64,000 nt of DNA, from the NCBI RefSeq assembly GCF_004010955.1, contig NZ_CP025227.1, forward strand, positions 992,001 to 1,056,000, read 5' to 3'. Every line of letters starts with the position of its first letter. Position 1 is the stretch's first letter. This document shows positions 56,249 through 64,000 of this stretch, in pieces. This DNA is from Actinomyces wuliandei. Its GTDB lineage: Bacteria; Actinomycetota; Actinomycetes; Actinomycetales; Actinomycetaceae. The notes under the pieces are model-generated. The model ran no database searches. It was not told where the DNA came from and saw only the letters and a list, made by a program, of their open reading frames with translations. Made by a program: the position numbers and the translations under genes.

Positions 56249-56440
56249 TCAGATGTTGCGTGTGACCTTACCTGCCTTGAGGCAGGACGTGCACACCTTG
56301 AGGCGCTTGGGAACGCCGTTCACAAGCGCGCGGACACGTTGGATGTTCGGGTTCCACCGACGGTTCGTCCGCACGTGGGAGTGCGAGACGTTCTTGCCGA
56401 ACATGGGGCCCTTGCCGCAGACGTCGCACACAGCAGCCAC
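56249..56440 (-). CDS. rpmB: 50S ribosomal protein L28
   Basis: 63 residues. A large-subunit protein. CDVCGKGP and [11 protein letters not shown] form a four-Cys zinc site, so this is the zinc-binding (C+) form. GTG 56440 has CAGGAG upstream. It stands alone, with its own promoter and terminator, between thiL and the FakA-like gene. Confidence 0.95.
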   Translation of the reverse strand: MAAVCDVCGKGPMFGKNVSHSHVRTNRRWNPNIQRVRALVNGVPKRLKVCTSCLKAGKVTRNI

Positions 56441-56538
56441 GGTCTCACTCCTGATTCTTCCGTGTGAGGGGCGAGTGAGCCCGACCGGCTCATCGCTGGG
56501 TCAGCCACCCGGAGGCTACGCAGCCGGGCAGCCCCGAT

Positions 56539-56567
56539 ACCATAGCGGACGCGCCAGAGATACCCAA
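56539..56567 (-). promoter_or_regulatory. Candidate rpmB promoter
   Basis: On the minus strand TTGGGT (56567-56562), a 17-base spacer and TATGGT (56544-56539), about 100 bases before rpmB. The rest of the 345-base gap (56441-56785) is GC-rich with short palindromes such as CCCGGGC and no visible gene. Confidence 0.5.
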
Positions 56568-56785
56568 GCGGGAGCGGCGTGGGCTCAGGCACACTGCGCC
56601 CGGGCCGAGTCCGGGCCGACGGGCCGGGTCGTGGCCGGGAAGGACAGCCCGGGCGCGACCAGGTAGCCTGATGCCCTGCTGGCCCCGTGCTCCCTGGCCG
56701 GGGAACGGTGCCCCGGTGCGGCAGCACAGTCCCAACTAGCAGTCCCACGCACGGTCCCAGCAGATCTCTGGCAGCAGGAGGCAGC

Positions 56786-58828
56786 ATGGCGCGTCGGCAG
56801 GAACACGCCCGGGCAGGGCAGGGTGCGCCCGCTGTCGTCCTGGGGGGTGCCACGATACGTCACTGGATCCTCCTGGCCGAGGCGGTTGCCGTGGACGTGA
56901 GGGACCTGGTGGACGCGCTCAACGTCTTCCCGGTCCCGGACGCCGACACGGGGACAAACGTCCTGCTCACGCTGCGCTCGGCCACCGAGGGGCTGGAACG
57001 CGTGCCGTCCTCGGCAGACGCTGTCCAGGTGTCGCGGGCCGTGGCCGACAGCACTGTACGGGGGGCTCGGGGGAACTCGGGCCTGCTGGTCTCCCAGGCG
57101 CTGTCTGCGCTGGCGGACGTGTGCGCACAGGCCACCGACCCCTCGGGGCTGCGGGCTGTGGATCTGGTGCACGCCGTGGAGCGGATGGCCTCGACGACGT
57201 GGGCGGCTGTCTCCCGCCCTGTGACCGGGACCCTGCTGACGGTGGTCCGCGATGCCGCGACGGCTGCCCGTCGCGCCCTGGACGAGTCCACGCCCCAGGC
57301 TCCGGCCTCCCTGAGTGCTGTCGCCGCTGCGGCTGCCTTTGGTGCGCAGGAGTCCGTCGTGGAGACCGTCGGACTGGGGCACGGACCGGTTGACGCAGGG
57401 GCAGCCGCTGTCATGCTGCTGCTTACCGGCCTGTCTGACAGCATCGACGCTACCGGTGCCACAGGGGCTGCCGACGTGGGCAGGGACGGCGGCGCCTGGC
57501 AGGACCGGGCACCCTACACCGCAGTGGCCTACCAGATGCTGCGCGAGCTCGCGGCCGGGGGACTCTCCCACGGGGCAGGCGGGGCTGCCCCCGGTGCCGC
57601 TGGGGCGTCCTCGGGCGAGTTCGAGGTCATGTACCTGCTGGAGGCGACGGCCGACCAGGCCGCCCGGCTGCGTGAGGACCTGGAGCGGGTCGGGGACTCG
57701 GTGGGGGTGGTGGGAACCCCTGACGCTCTTGGTGTGGGGCTCTACCAGGTCCACGTCCACACCGACACCCCCCGTGCGGCCCTGCCGCGTCAGGGGCGGG
57801 CGCGCCAGACCTGCATCCACCACCTCCATCCCACCGCCCTGGTCGCCCCGGCTGAGGAGCCCCCCTCCCCGTGGTCGGCCACGGACTCGGCAGGCCACGT
57901 GGTCTCCTTCGAGCGGCTGGCGGCACGACGTGCCGAGCGTCGGGCACAGTCCGTGCGCATGCACCCCTCCCAGGCGGTCCCCCACCCCGGGCTGGACACT
58001 GCCGCCGATGCCCTCTCCGCCGGTCCTGTCGACAGTCCAGGCCCGCTTCCGCGGCCAGGGGCGCGCAGTCGCAGGGTCGGTGTCATCGCCTGCACCCGGG
58101 CCCCGGGACTGGTGGAGCAGCTGGCGCGCACCGGGGCTGTCGTCGTGCTGGATCCCGACCGTGATGCCGTGGTGCGGGCCGCTGGTGACCTGGGGGTGGC
58201 CCAGGTCGTCGTCCTTCCCTGCGATGCCGCCAGTACCCAGGTCGCCCACGAGGCTGCCCGGTTCCTGGCGGCTCGCTCAGCCGTGTCTGTGACGCTGGCC
58301 GCGTCCTCGGCGCCTGAGGGGGGCCGCCGTGACCTGGAGGGCGGGGGCGCCGCCCGGCACCTCGGTGCGTCAGCTGTGCCTGAGCCCGGGGGACCCCAGC
58401 TACTGGTGTGCGACACCGACAACGAGGCCCGTGTCCTGGCTGCGGCCGTGGCCGTGGCGGGCCAGGGGCAGGGCGTCCCGCTGGCCGACCTGGCCCAGCG
58501 CGCCTCTCAGGCTGGGGCCAGGATACGCACCCTCTGCCTGGGCGGGGCCGAGGCGGAACCGGAGGCCGTGGTACGGGCTATTCACGCTGCCCTGAGGCCG
58601 GACGACGAGCTGCTCACCGTCGTCACCGGACGACACGCCAGCAGGGACGTCGCGGTCCTGGTTGTCGGCGCCCTCGCGCAGCGCGGTCAGGTCACCGGCG
58701 TGGAGCCCCCCGACGATGACGTCCCCGGCGTCATCCCCGGGGTCTCTCCCGGGGTCTCTCCCGGGGTCGAGGTCGCTGTCCACGCGGGGGGCCAGGAGGA
58801 GCCTGATGTCCTCGTCGCCATCGAGTAG
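56786..58828 (+). CDS. DAK2/DegV-type protein, FakA (fatty acid kinase) family
   Basis: 680 residues. The N-terminal DAK2 nucleotide domain shows NVFPVPDADTGTNVLLTL (Mg-binding Asp), RGARGNSGLLVSQ and HGPVDAGAAA. The middle domain has QVHVHTDTP and the C-terminal domain resembles YloV/FakA. In firmicutes FakA phosphorylates FakB-bound fatty acids; no fakB (DegV) gene is in the window. The protein ends with a Pro-Gly-Val repeat encoded by 12-base direct repeats near 58740-58770. ATG 56786 has AGGAGG upstream. recG overlaps its end by 23 bases, a linkage common in actinobacteria and firmicutes. Confidence 0.88.
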   Translation: MARRQEHARAGQGAPAVVLGGATIRHWILLAEAVAVDVRDLVDALNVFPVPDADTGTNVLLTLRSATEGLERVPSSADAVQVSRAVADSTVRGARGNSGLLVSQALSALADVCAQATDPSGLRAVDLVHAVERMASTTWAAVSRPVTGTLLTVVRDAATAARRALDESTPQAPASLSAVAAAAAFGAQESVVETVGLGHGPVDAGAAAVMLLLTGLSDSIDATGATGAADVGRDGGAWQDRAPYTAVAYQMLRELAAGGLSHGAGGAAPGAAGASSGEFEVMYLLEATADQAARLREDLERVGDSVGVVGTPDALGVGLYQVHVHTDTPRAALPRQGRARQTCIHHLHPTALVAPAEEPPSPWSATDSAGHVVSFERLAARRAERRAQSVRMHPSQAVPHPGLDTAADALSAGPVDSPGPLPRPGARSRRVGVIACTRAPGLVEQLARTGAVVVLDPDRDAVVRAAGDLGVAQVVVLPCDAASTQVAHEAARFLAARSAVSVTLAASSAPEGGRRDLEGGGAARHLGASAVPEPGGPQLLVCDTDNEARVLAAAVAVAGQGQGVPLADLAQRASQAGARIRTLCLGGAEAEPEAVVRAIHAALRPDDELLTVVTGRHASRDVAVLVVGALAQRGQVTGVEPPDDDVPGVIPGVSPGVSPGVEVAVHAGGQEEPDVLVAIE

Positions 58829-61190
58829 GTCGTTGTCGAGCAGGTCGCCCAGCCCCGGTGCGGCGGGTGCTCCCGCCGCTGCCGGTGCCGTGCCCCTTCT
58901 GGCGCGTCCCCTGGAGCGTCTCGTGGGCGCGGCGACTGCCTCCCAGCTGTCCAGGCAGGGCCTGGTCACAGGCGGGGACCTGCTGAGGCACCTGCCACGC
59001 CGCTACGACACCTGGGGGGAGCTGACGGACCTGAGCACCCTTGTGGAGGGGGAGCAGGCCACGATCCAGGCGCAGGTGGTGCGCTCGGCCTCCCGGCGGA
59101 CTCGCTCGGGGCACCCTCCCGCCGTCCTGGAGGCAGCCGTCACTGACGGCACCTCCAGGATGGACGTGGTGATGTTCGGGCCCGCCCGCCAGATGAAGGG
59201 GCTGGCCGACCGCCTCAGCCCGGGTACGACGGTGCTCCTCAGCGGCAGGGTGGGCTCGCACCGTGGTCGTCGGCAGCTCGCCTCCCCGCGCTTCCAGGTC
59301 CTTGACGACCTGGACGACACTGAGCGGCAGGCGCTGCTGGAGCGGCCCGTGCCTATCTACCCCGCCACGGAGGCGCTCCCGTCGTGGAGGGTCGCCAAGG
59401 CGGTGCGTACCGTGCTGGACCAGGTGGGCCCGGCCGACCTGGCCGACCCTCTTCCCGAGGGGATCCGACGCCAGGAGGGCCTGGTGGACGTCCTGACCGC
59501 CTACCGGTGGGCGCACGCGCCCCAGGACGCCAGCCAGTGGAAGGCGGCCCGTAGGCGCCTGCGCCACGAGGAGGCCCTGGTCCTCCAGGCCGCCCTGGCG
59601 CAGCGGCGTGCTGAGCACCGGGCCACTCGGACCGCCGTGGCATGGCCGGTCCCCGAGGCGCAGGGCTCGCTGCGTGCCGACCTGGACTCCTACCTGCCCT
59701 ACCGGCTGACTGCGGGGCAGGCGCGGGTGGGGGAGGAGATAGCCGCCGACCTGGCTGGTACGGTGCCGATGCAGCGTCTCCTCCAGGGCGACGTCGGCTC
59801 CGGCAAGACGCTGGTGGCACTTCGCGCCATGCTGCAGGTCGTCGGGGCGGGGGGGCAGGCAGCCCTCCTGGCCCCCACCGAGGTCCTCGCCGCCCAGCAC
59901 CACGCCTCCCTGGAGGCTCTTCTGGGGGACCTGGCGGGGGCCGGGACGCTGGGGGCGGCCCGGCGTGCCACCAGGGTCCACCTGCTGACCCGCGCCACCC
60001 CTGCGGTCCGGCGTCGTCAGGTCCTGGCAGAGCTGGCGGGCGGGGCGGACGCGATCGTCGTGGGGACCCACGCCCTGCTGTCCGACTCGGTCCAGATCCC
60101 TTTCCTGGGACTGGTCGTCGTCGACGAGCAGCACCGCTTCGGCGTTGCCCAACGTGACACCCTTCGTGAGCGCGGGGGCTCCACCGACCCGGCCACGGGC
60201 CAGCGCCGCACCCCTCACCTCCTGGTCATGACGGCCACGCCCATCCCCCGCACGATCGCCATGACGGTGTTTGGTGACCTTGTCACCTCCGTCCTGGACG
60301 AGGTCCCCGCAGGTCGCAGCCCCGTGACCACCCACCTGGTCCCCTGGGAGCGCCGGACCTGGGTGGAGGGCCTGTGGCGACGTGCCGCCCGTGAGGTGGC
60401 CGACGGGGGCAGGGTCTATGTGGTGTGCCCCCGCATCAGCGCCGAGGAGGAGGCGGAGGACGATGCTCTGGCGCTCGCTGGTGGCGGCGTGCCCGGTGTC
60501 AGTGCTGACGGCGCGGCTGCCGACCCTGGAGGGGGCCAGGCGGTGGCAGGGGGCGCGGCGGGCAGCGCGCCGGGGGCTCTCGCGTCGGTGGAGCAGTGGG
60601 TGCGTGCCCTGTCGTGCGAGCCGGCCCTGGAGGGCGTGGGCATCGGCACCCTGACCGGCCAGATGAGCGGTGCTGACAAGGACGCTGCCATGGAGGCCTT
60701 TGCCTCTGGTGCCACTCCGGTGCTGGTGGCCACGACGGTGGTCGAGGTGGGTGTGGACGTGCCCGAGGCCTCCATGATGGTGATCCTGGACGCTGACCGC
60801 TTCGGCCTGTCCCAGCTCCACCAGCTGCGTGGCCGGGTCGGGCGTGGCAGCAGGGAGTCGGTGTGCATGGCGGTCACCGGGGCGCAGGTGGGCTCGCCCG
60901 CGTTCCACCGCCTCAAGGCCTTCGCCTCCACCACTGACGGCTTCGCCCTGGCTGAGGCTGACCTGGGCCTACGCAGTGAGGGGGACGTGCTGGGCGCCTC
61001 CCAGTCGGGCCGCTCCTCGGGGCTGGACCTCCTGCGTGTCACCCGCGACGTGGACCTCATAGCCCGGGCGCGCCAGCAGGCGGAGGCCATCGTGTCGCGG
61101 GACCCGCGGCTGGAGGACCACCGGGCGCTCGCGCAGGCGATCGCCGAGCGCCTGGACGCGCGCTCCCAGGCCTTTCTTGAGCGGGGGTAG
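58806..61190 (+). CDS. recG: ATP-dependent DNA helicase RecG
   Basis: 794 residues. Remodels stalled forks and Holliday junctions. Wedge/OB domain in the first 280 residues; Walker A QGDVGSGKTLVAL, DEQH box VVVDEQHRFGVAQR, MTATPIPRT, TTVVEVGVDVPEA and QLRGRVGRG are complete. An Ala/Gly-rich insert of about 45 residues (LALAGGGVPGVS onward) sits in helicase domain 2. ATG 58806 has AGGAGGAG four bases upstream and overlaps the previous gene. Confidence 0.95.
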   Translation: MSSSPSSRSLSSRSPSPGAAGAPAAAGAVPLLARPLERLVGAATASQLSRQGLVTGGDLLRHLPRRYDTWGELTDLSTLVEGEQATIQAQVVRSASRRTRSGHPPAVLEAAVTDGTSRMDVVMFGPARQMKGLADRLSPGTTVLLSGRVGSHRGRRQLASPRFQVLDDLDDTERQALLERPVPIYPATEALPSWRVAKAVRTVLDQVGPADLADPLPEGIRRQEGLVDVLTAYRWAHAPQDASQWKAARRRLRHEEALVLQAALAQRRAEHRATRTAVAWPVPEAQGSLRADLDSYLPYRLTAGQARVGEEIAADLAGTVPMQRLLQGDVGSGKTLVALRAMLQVVGAGGQAALLAPTEVLAAQHHASLEALLGDLAGAGTLGAARRATRVHLLTRATPAVRRRQVLAELAGGADAIVVGTHALLSDSVQIPFLGLVVVDEQHRFGVAQRDTLRERGGSTDPATGQRRTPHLLVMTATPIPRTIAMTVFGDLVTSVLDEVPAGRSPVTTHLVPWERRTWVEGLWRRAAREVADGGRVYVVCPRISAEEEAEDDALALAGGGVPGVSADGAAADPGGGQAVAGGAAGSAPGALASVEQWVRALSCEPALEGVGIGTLTGQMSGADKDAAMEAFASGATPVLVATTVVEVGVDVPEASMMVILDADRFGLSQLHQLRGRVGRGSRESVCMAVTGAQVGSPAFHRLKAFASTTDGFALAEADLGLRSEGDVLGASQSGRSSGLDLLRVTRDVDLIARARQQAEAIVSRDPRLEDHRALAQAIAERLDARSQAFLERG

Positions 61191-61277
61191 TGCCCGCCCC
61201 AGGCGAACAGGCGCGGCAGGCAGGCACAGCAGCTCACGAGCTCACGCCTGCCAGGTCTGCACGGGGGCTGGCCCCCG

Positions 61278-61874
61278 TCACGTCTGCCGGACCTGCGCGG
61301 GAGGAGCCGCCTGGTCGGCTGGCCCGGCGAACCAGACGGTGGTCTGTCCGTAGCTCCTGAGGAGGTGGCGCTCCAGGCCGACGGGCCAGTCAGGTTCCGG
61401 CGACCGCGAGGAGCGCTCCACGACGACCACCGACCTGGGTGCCAGCCACGGGTCCTGCTGGCGGGCAAGGGCAGTCAGGACGCCCGCCAGGGAGACCTCG
61501 TCGGTGTCGTAGGGCGGGTCAAGGAGCACCAGGTCCGCAGGCCGACCAGCGGGGCCAGCCAGGAAGGCCGAGACCCTGGCGGTCACGGCACGCACGCCTG
61601 GCAGCCCCAGGGAGCGGGCGTTGGCCTGGCAGGCCCGGGTGGCTGGGCGCGCGGCGTCGACCAGGACCACCTCGGCTGCCCCACGGCTGGCCGCCTCCAG
61701 CCCTAGCGCGCCCGAGCCCGCGTACAGGTCCAGGACCCGCGAGCCCTCCACCGTCCCGTCGTGCTCCAGGCGGGAGAAGACGGCCTCGCGTACCCGCTCC
61801 GAGGTGGGGCGTGTGCCTGACGTGGGCACGGCGATGCGTCTGCCCCCTGCCTGTCCCGCCACGATCCGAGCCAT
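61278..61874 (-). CDS. rsmD: 16S rRNA (guanine(966)-N(2))-methyltransferase RsmD
   Basis: 198 residues. Methylates G966 of 16S rRNA. N-terminal MARIVAGQAGGRRIAVP and RPTSERVREAVFSRL, SAM site VLDLYAGSGALGLEAASRGA and catalytic LLDPPYDTDEV. ATG 61874 lies six bases after TAGGGT, a leaderless start. It is divergent from coaD, its usual neighbour. Confidence 0.95.
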   Translation of the reverse strand: MARIVAGQAGGRRIAVPTSGTRPTSERVREAVFSRLEHDGTVEGSRVLDLYAGSGALGLEAASRGAAEVVLVDAARPATRACQANARSLGLPGVRAVTARVSAFLAGPAGRPADLVLLDPPYDTDEVSLAGVLTALARQQDPWLAPRSVVVVERSSRSPEPDWPVGLERHLLRSYGQTTVWFAGPADQAAPPAQVRQT

Positions 61875-61995
61875 GGCCAGACCCTACCGGTCCCTGAGGC
61901 CGTACTCGTGCCAGCAGGTGCCGGCAGCGGATACTGGCACAGCCTCCACGGCGCGGTTCCTGGGAGCGCGGAGGCCGGGCCGATAGCGTGGGACC

Positions 61996-62487
61996 ATGAG
62001 CCTGGCTGTCTACCCTGGTAGCTTTGACCCCCCGACCCTGGGGCACGTCGACCTGGCCGTCCGCGCTGCGAGCCTGTTCGACACGGTAGTCGTCGCCGTG
62101 GCCCACAACACCTCCAAGGCTGGGCGCTACCTGCTTGACCTGGACACCCGGGTGGGCCTGGTCCGCCAGGCGGTGGCTGGCCTGCCCAGGACCGAGGTCG
62201 ACGTCGTGCCCGGTCTCCTGGCAGACTACTGCCGCGCCCGCAGGGCAGACGCCGTGGTCAAGGGGCTGCGTAGCGGCACCGATCTGGACGCTGAGCTGCC
62301 GATGGCCCTGCTCAACCGGGAGCTGGGAGCCCCTGAGACCGTGTTCCTGGTGGCTGCGCCCGCCTACTCCCACGTCTCCTCCTCCCTGGTCAAGGAGGTC
62401 GCCACCCACGGGGGGGACGTCAGCTCCCTGGTCCCCGAGGGGGTCGCCGGGGTGCTGAAGGCAACCACCGAGAGGAGCCCGCTGTGA
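61996..62487 (+). CDS. coaD: Phosphopantetheine adenylyltransferase CoaD
   Basis: 163 residues. Fourth step of coenzyme A synthesis: 4'-phosphopantetheine plus ATP to dephospho-CoA. YPGSFDPPTLGHVDL carries the HxGH-type motif; VVKGLRSGTDLDAELPMAL and SSSLVKEVATHGGDV are diagnostic. ATG 61996 is six bases after TAGCGT, a leaderless start. The next gene overlaps as GTGA. Confidence 0.96.
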   Translation: MSLAVYPGSFDPPTLGHVDLAVRAASLFDTVVVAVAHNTSKAGRYLLDLDTRVGLVRQAVAGLPRTEVDVVPGLLADYCRARRADAVVKGLRSGTDLDAELPMALLNRELGAPETVFLVAAPAYSHVSSSLVKEVATHGGDVSSLVPEGVAGVLKATTERSPL

Positions 62488-63056
62488 CGACCAGCCACGA
62501 CGCCGGAGACAGCCTGCTGCGTATCCTGGCCGAGCTTGACGAGCTTATCACCTCTGCCCGCTCCATGCCTATGAGTGCCTCGGCCATCGTCAACCGTGAG
62601 GCTGCTCGTGACCTGGTCCAGCGAGCGCGTGACGCCGTACCTGCCGCGGTGCGCCAGGCCGAGGAGATTATCACCGACGCGGACTCCGTGCTGTCGCAGG
62701 GCAGGCAGGAGGCTGAGCGCCTGGTCCGCCACGCCCAGGAGGAGGCCGAGCGCCTGGTCTCCAGCGAGAACGTGGTGCGCATGGCCCACGACAGGGCCGA
62801 CGCGATCGTCGCTGCCGCCGAGGAGAAGGCCGCCTCCCTGCGCCACGGTGCCGATGAGTACTCCGACCAGGCCCTGGCGGCGCTGGAGACGGAGGTCGCA
62901 CGCATCACCGAGCAGGTTCGCGCAGGCAGGGAGGTCCTGTCCGCACGGCTGGGGTCCCGGGACGGTGCCTCCGGCCAGGCAGCGGTCGGGGAGGTCCAGG
63001 AGCCGGTGCGCCGCCGGGCGGGCTGGGCCGTGGACCCGGAGGCGGCGCGCCGCTGA
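62484..63056 (+). CDS. Coiled-coil protein, DivIVA-like
   Basis: 190 residues. About residues 40-150 form a continuous charged coiled coil (QAEEIITDADSVLSQGRQEA, HAQEEAERLVSSENVV, AAAEEKAASLRHGADEYSD). The short N-terminal part (LLRILAELDELITSARSMP) is typical of the small cell division or ATP synthase B-like proteins found after coaD in actinobacteria. No membrane segment. GTG 62484 overlaps the coaD stop. The exact function is not known. Confidence 0.75.
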   Translation: MTTSHDAGDSLLRILAELDELITSARSMPMSASAIVNREAARDLVQRARDAVPAAVRQAEEIITDADSVLSQGRQEAERLVRHAQEEAERLVSSENVVRMAHDRADAIVAAAEEKAASLRHGADEYSDQALAALETEVARITEQVRAGREVLSARLGSRDGASGQAAVGEVQEPVRRRAGWAVDPEAARR

Positions 63057-63255
63057 CCGGTCGGTACCGGCCAGGTTGGTGCCGTGCGCTGGCGCAGGCC
63101 GCAGGACCCTCAGGACAGGTACCCTCCTGTCCGGTACCGCACCACGCCAGGACGACGGGGCGTGGCAGCGGCGCCGTGCGCGCGGTGTGCACAATAGACC
63201 CAGGGTGCACGTGGAGGCCCACGTGGAGGACACAGCGGAGGAGACGAGGAAGACC

Positions 63256-63885
63256 ATGCCCGGTACTACGCCCGGACCCGACGGGCTCGTCGTGGACATC
63301 ACCGACCTGCCGCAGGCCTCTGGCTCGGTCAGGACACTGCAGGTGCGCACGACGGCCCCGGCTGACCTGGGGACCGACATCATCGGTGTCCCCCGGGGAA
63401 GCAGCCTCAGCCTGGAGGTGGCTCTGACCTCGGTGGACGAGGGCGTCCTGGCCAGGGCCAGCGCCGACCTCCACGTCCACGGCCAGTGCGTGCGCTGCCT
63501 GGCGGACCTCGACGAGGACCGCACGATCACCTTTGACGAGCTCTACCTCACCCCGGAGGCGGTCCTGTCCCGGAGCGCCCAGGGCGACCAGGAGGCTGAG
63601 GAGATGCTGACCGTGGAGGGGGCCTCCCTGGACCTGGAGCCTGCGCTGCGCGACGCCCTGGCCCTGGAGCTTCCCTTCCGGCCGCTGTGCCGCCCCGACT
63701 GCCCCGGGCTGTGCCCGCAGTGCGGAGAGCGCCTGGAGGACCTGCCCGCAGACCACGGGCACGACGCTGCCGACCCGCGCTGGGCCGGGCTGGCCGGCCT
63801 CCTGGAGGAGCTGGTCGGCGAGGGGGACGGGGAGGCTCCCGGTGGGCGCCGGGACGGTGGTCAGGCAGGGGCGAGTGATGGCTAG
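63256..63885 (+). CDS. YceD/DUF177 family protein
   Basis: 209 residues. DUF177 proteins are encoded next to rpmF/rnc and are linked to 23S rRNA processing. Cys motifs HGQCVRCLADLDED and LCRPDCPGLCPQCGERL are the actinobacterial form. ATG 63256 has GAGGA upstream. A 200-base gap precedes it. rnc starts inside its last eight bases; rpmF, often between the two, is absent. Confidence 0.88.
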   Translation: MPGTTPGPDGLVVDITDLPQASGSVRTLQVRTTAPADLGTDIIGVPRGSSLSLEVALTSVDEGVLARASADLHVHGQCVRCLADLDEDRTITFDELYLTPEAVLSRSAQGDQEAEEMLTVEGASLDLEPALRDALALELPFRPLCRPDCPGLCPQCGERLEDLPADHGHDAADPRWAGLAGLLEELVGEGDGEAPGGRRDGGQAGASDG

Positions 63886-64000
63886 GCGTCGTACCGTCCC
63901 GCCCGCCCGCACTGACGTCGAGGCCCTGGTCTACCGGTGGGGGCCCAGTATTGAGCCTGACCTGCTCGGCCTGGCCCTGACCCACCGCTCCTACGCCCAT
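63878..64000 (+). CDS. rnc: Ribonuclease III (partial, first 41 codons)
   Basis: The frame starting at ATG 63878 reads MARRRTVPPARTDVEALVYR, then GPSIEPDLLGLALTHRSYAH, up to the window edge. LLxLALTHRSYAHE is the conserved N-terminal helix of RNase III, which cuts double-stranded rRNA precursors. It overlaps the yceD stop by eight bases. The catalytic domain lies outside the window. Confidence 0.85.
   Translation, partial: MARRRTVPPARTDVEALVYRWGPSIEPDLLGLALTHRSYAH

Overview
The window comes from the chromosome of a high-GC Gram-positive bacterium, most likely a member of the Actinomycetaceae such as Actinomyces or a close relative. The GC content of the housekeeping part is visibly very high. 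The gene order miaB, miaA, dapF, hflX, lexA, a LysM division gene and nrdR is the actinobacterial order. LexA (SOS) boxes, an IclR-type leuCD regulator and many apparently leaderless start sites fit as well. No rRNA, tRNA, CRISPR array or insertion sequence was recognised.

Positions 1-7500 hold a lanthipeptide (class II lantibiotic) gene set, all on the minus strand. Read 5'->3' it consists of a 60-residue precursor gene whose core ends in an actagardine/mersacidin-type CTLSWEC ring, a perfect 20-bp dyad, lanM, lanT (peptidase C39 plus ABC exporter, broken by a frameshift), and an FtsX/LolD-type ABC pair running off the left edge. Sampled lines of lanT and lanM are close to half GC, against roughly 70% further right, which suggests acquired DNA. 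Positions 7570-10244 hold a second ABC set: an ATPase relic, an intact ATPase, a large membrane protein and a small membrane protein. A C-terminally truncated GcvT-like gene follows.

Positions 11534-26408 are the miaB...miaA-dapF backbone, interrupted between miaB and miaA by an iron uptake locus. That locus is an FTR1 permease (FetM-like), a P19/FetP lipoprotein, a DUF2318 cysteine-rich membrane protein, two FtsX permeases (one with a His-rich loop), a LolD-type ATPase and an FMN-binding lipoprotein. ApbE, the FMN transferase, is divergent from it, and a DtxR/IdeR-like box lies in the shared intergenic region. The set resembles the Campylobacter p19 and E. coli fetMP loci, but a flavin module stands where those carry thioredoxin-like genes. 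Two YbjN-type genes precede miaA.

Positions 26459-36980 are an accessory block between dapF and hflX: ohr, a quinone oxidoreductase, a relic of a UvrA paralogue, a decayed lhr helicase lacking its DEAH region, an LppM-type protein, an RsmC-like methyltransferase, an MFS transporter, a zinc-finger membrane protein, and a noncoding stretch with nested inverted repeats.

Positions 37145-46709 carry hflX, a dinG-type helicase, ldh, lexA, the divergent SOS-controlled LysM gene, nrdR, a GT4 glycosyltransferase and the IclR-type regulator. Positions 46880-64000 carry leuC, leuD, murA, plsC, gpsA, a minus-strand AMIN-like lipoprotein, ddl, thiL, rpmB (minus), a FakA/DAK2-type gene, recG, rsmD (minus), coaD, a coiled-coil gene, yceD (DUF177) and the first 41 codons of rnc.
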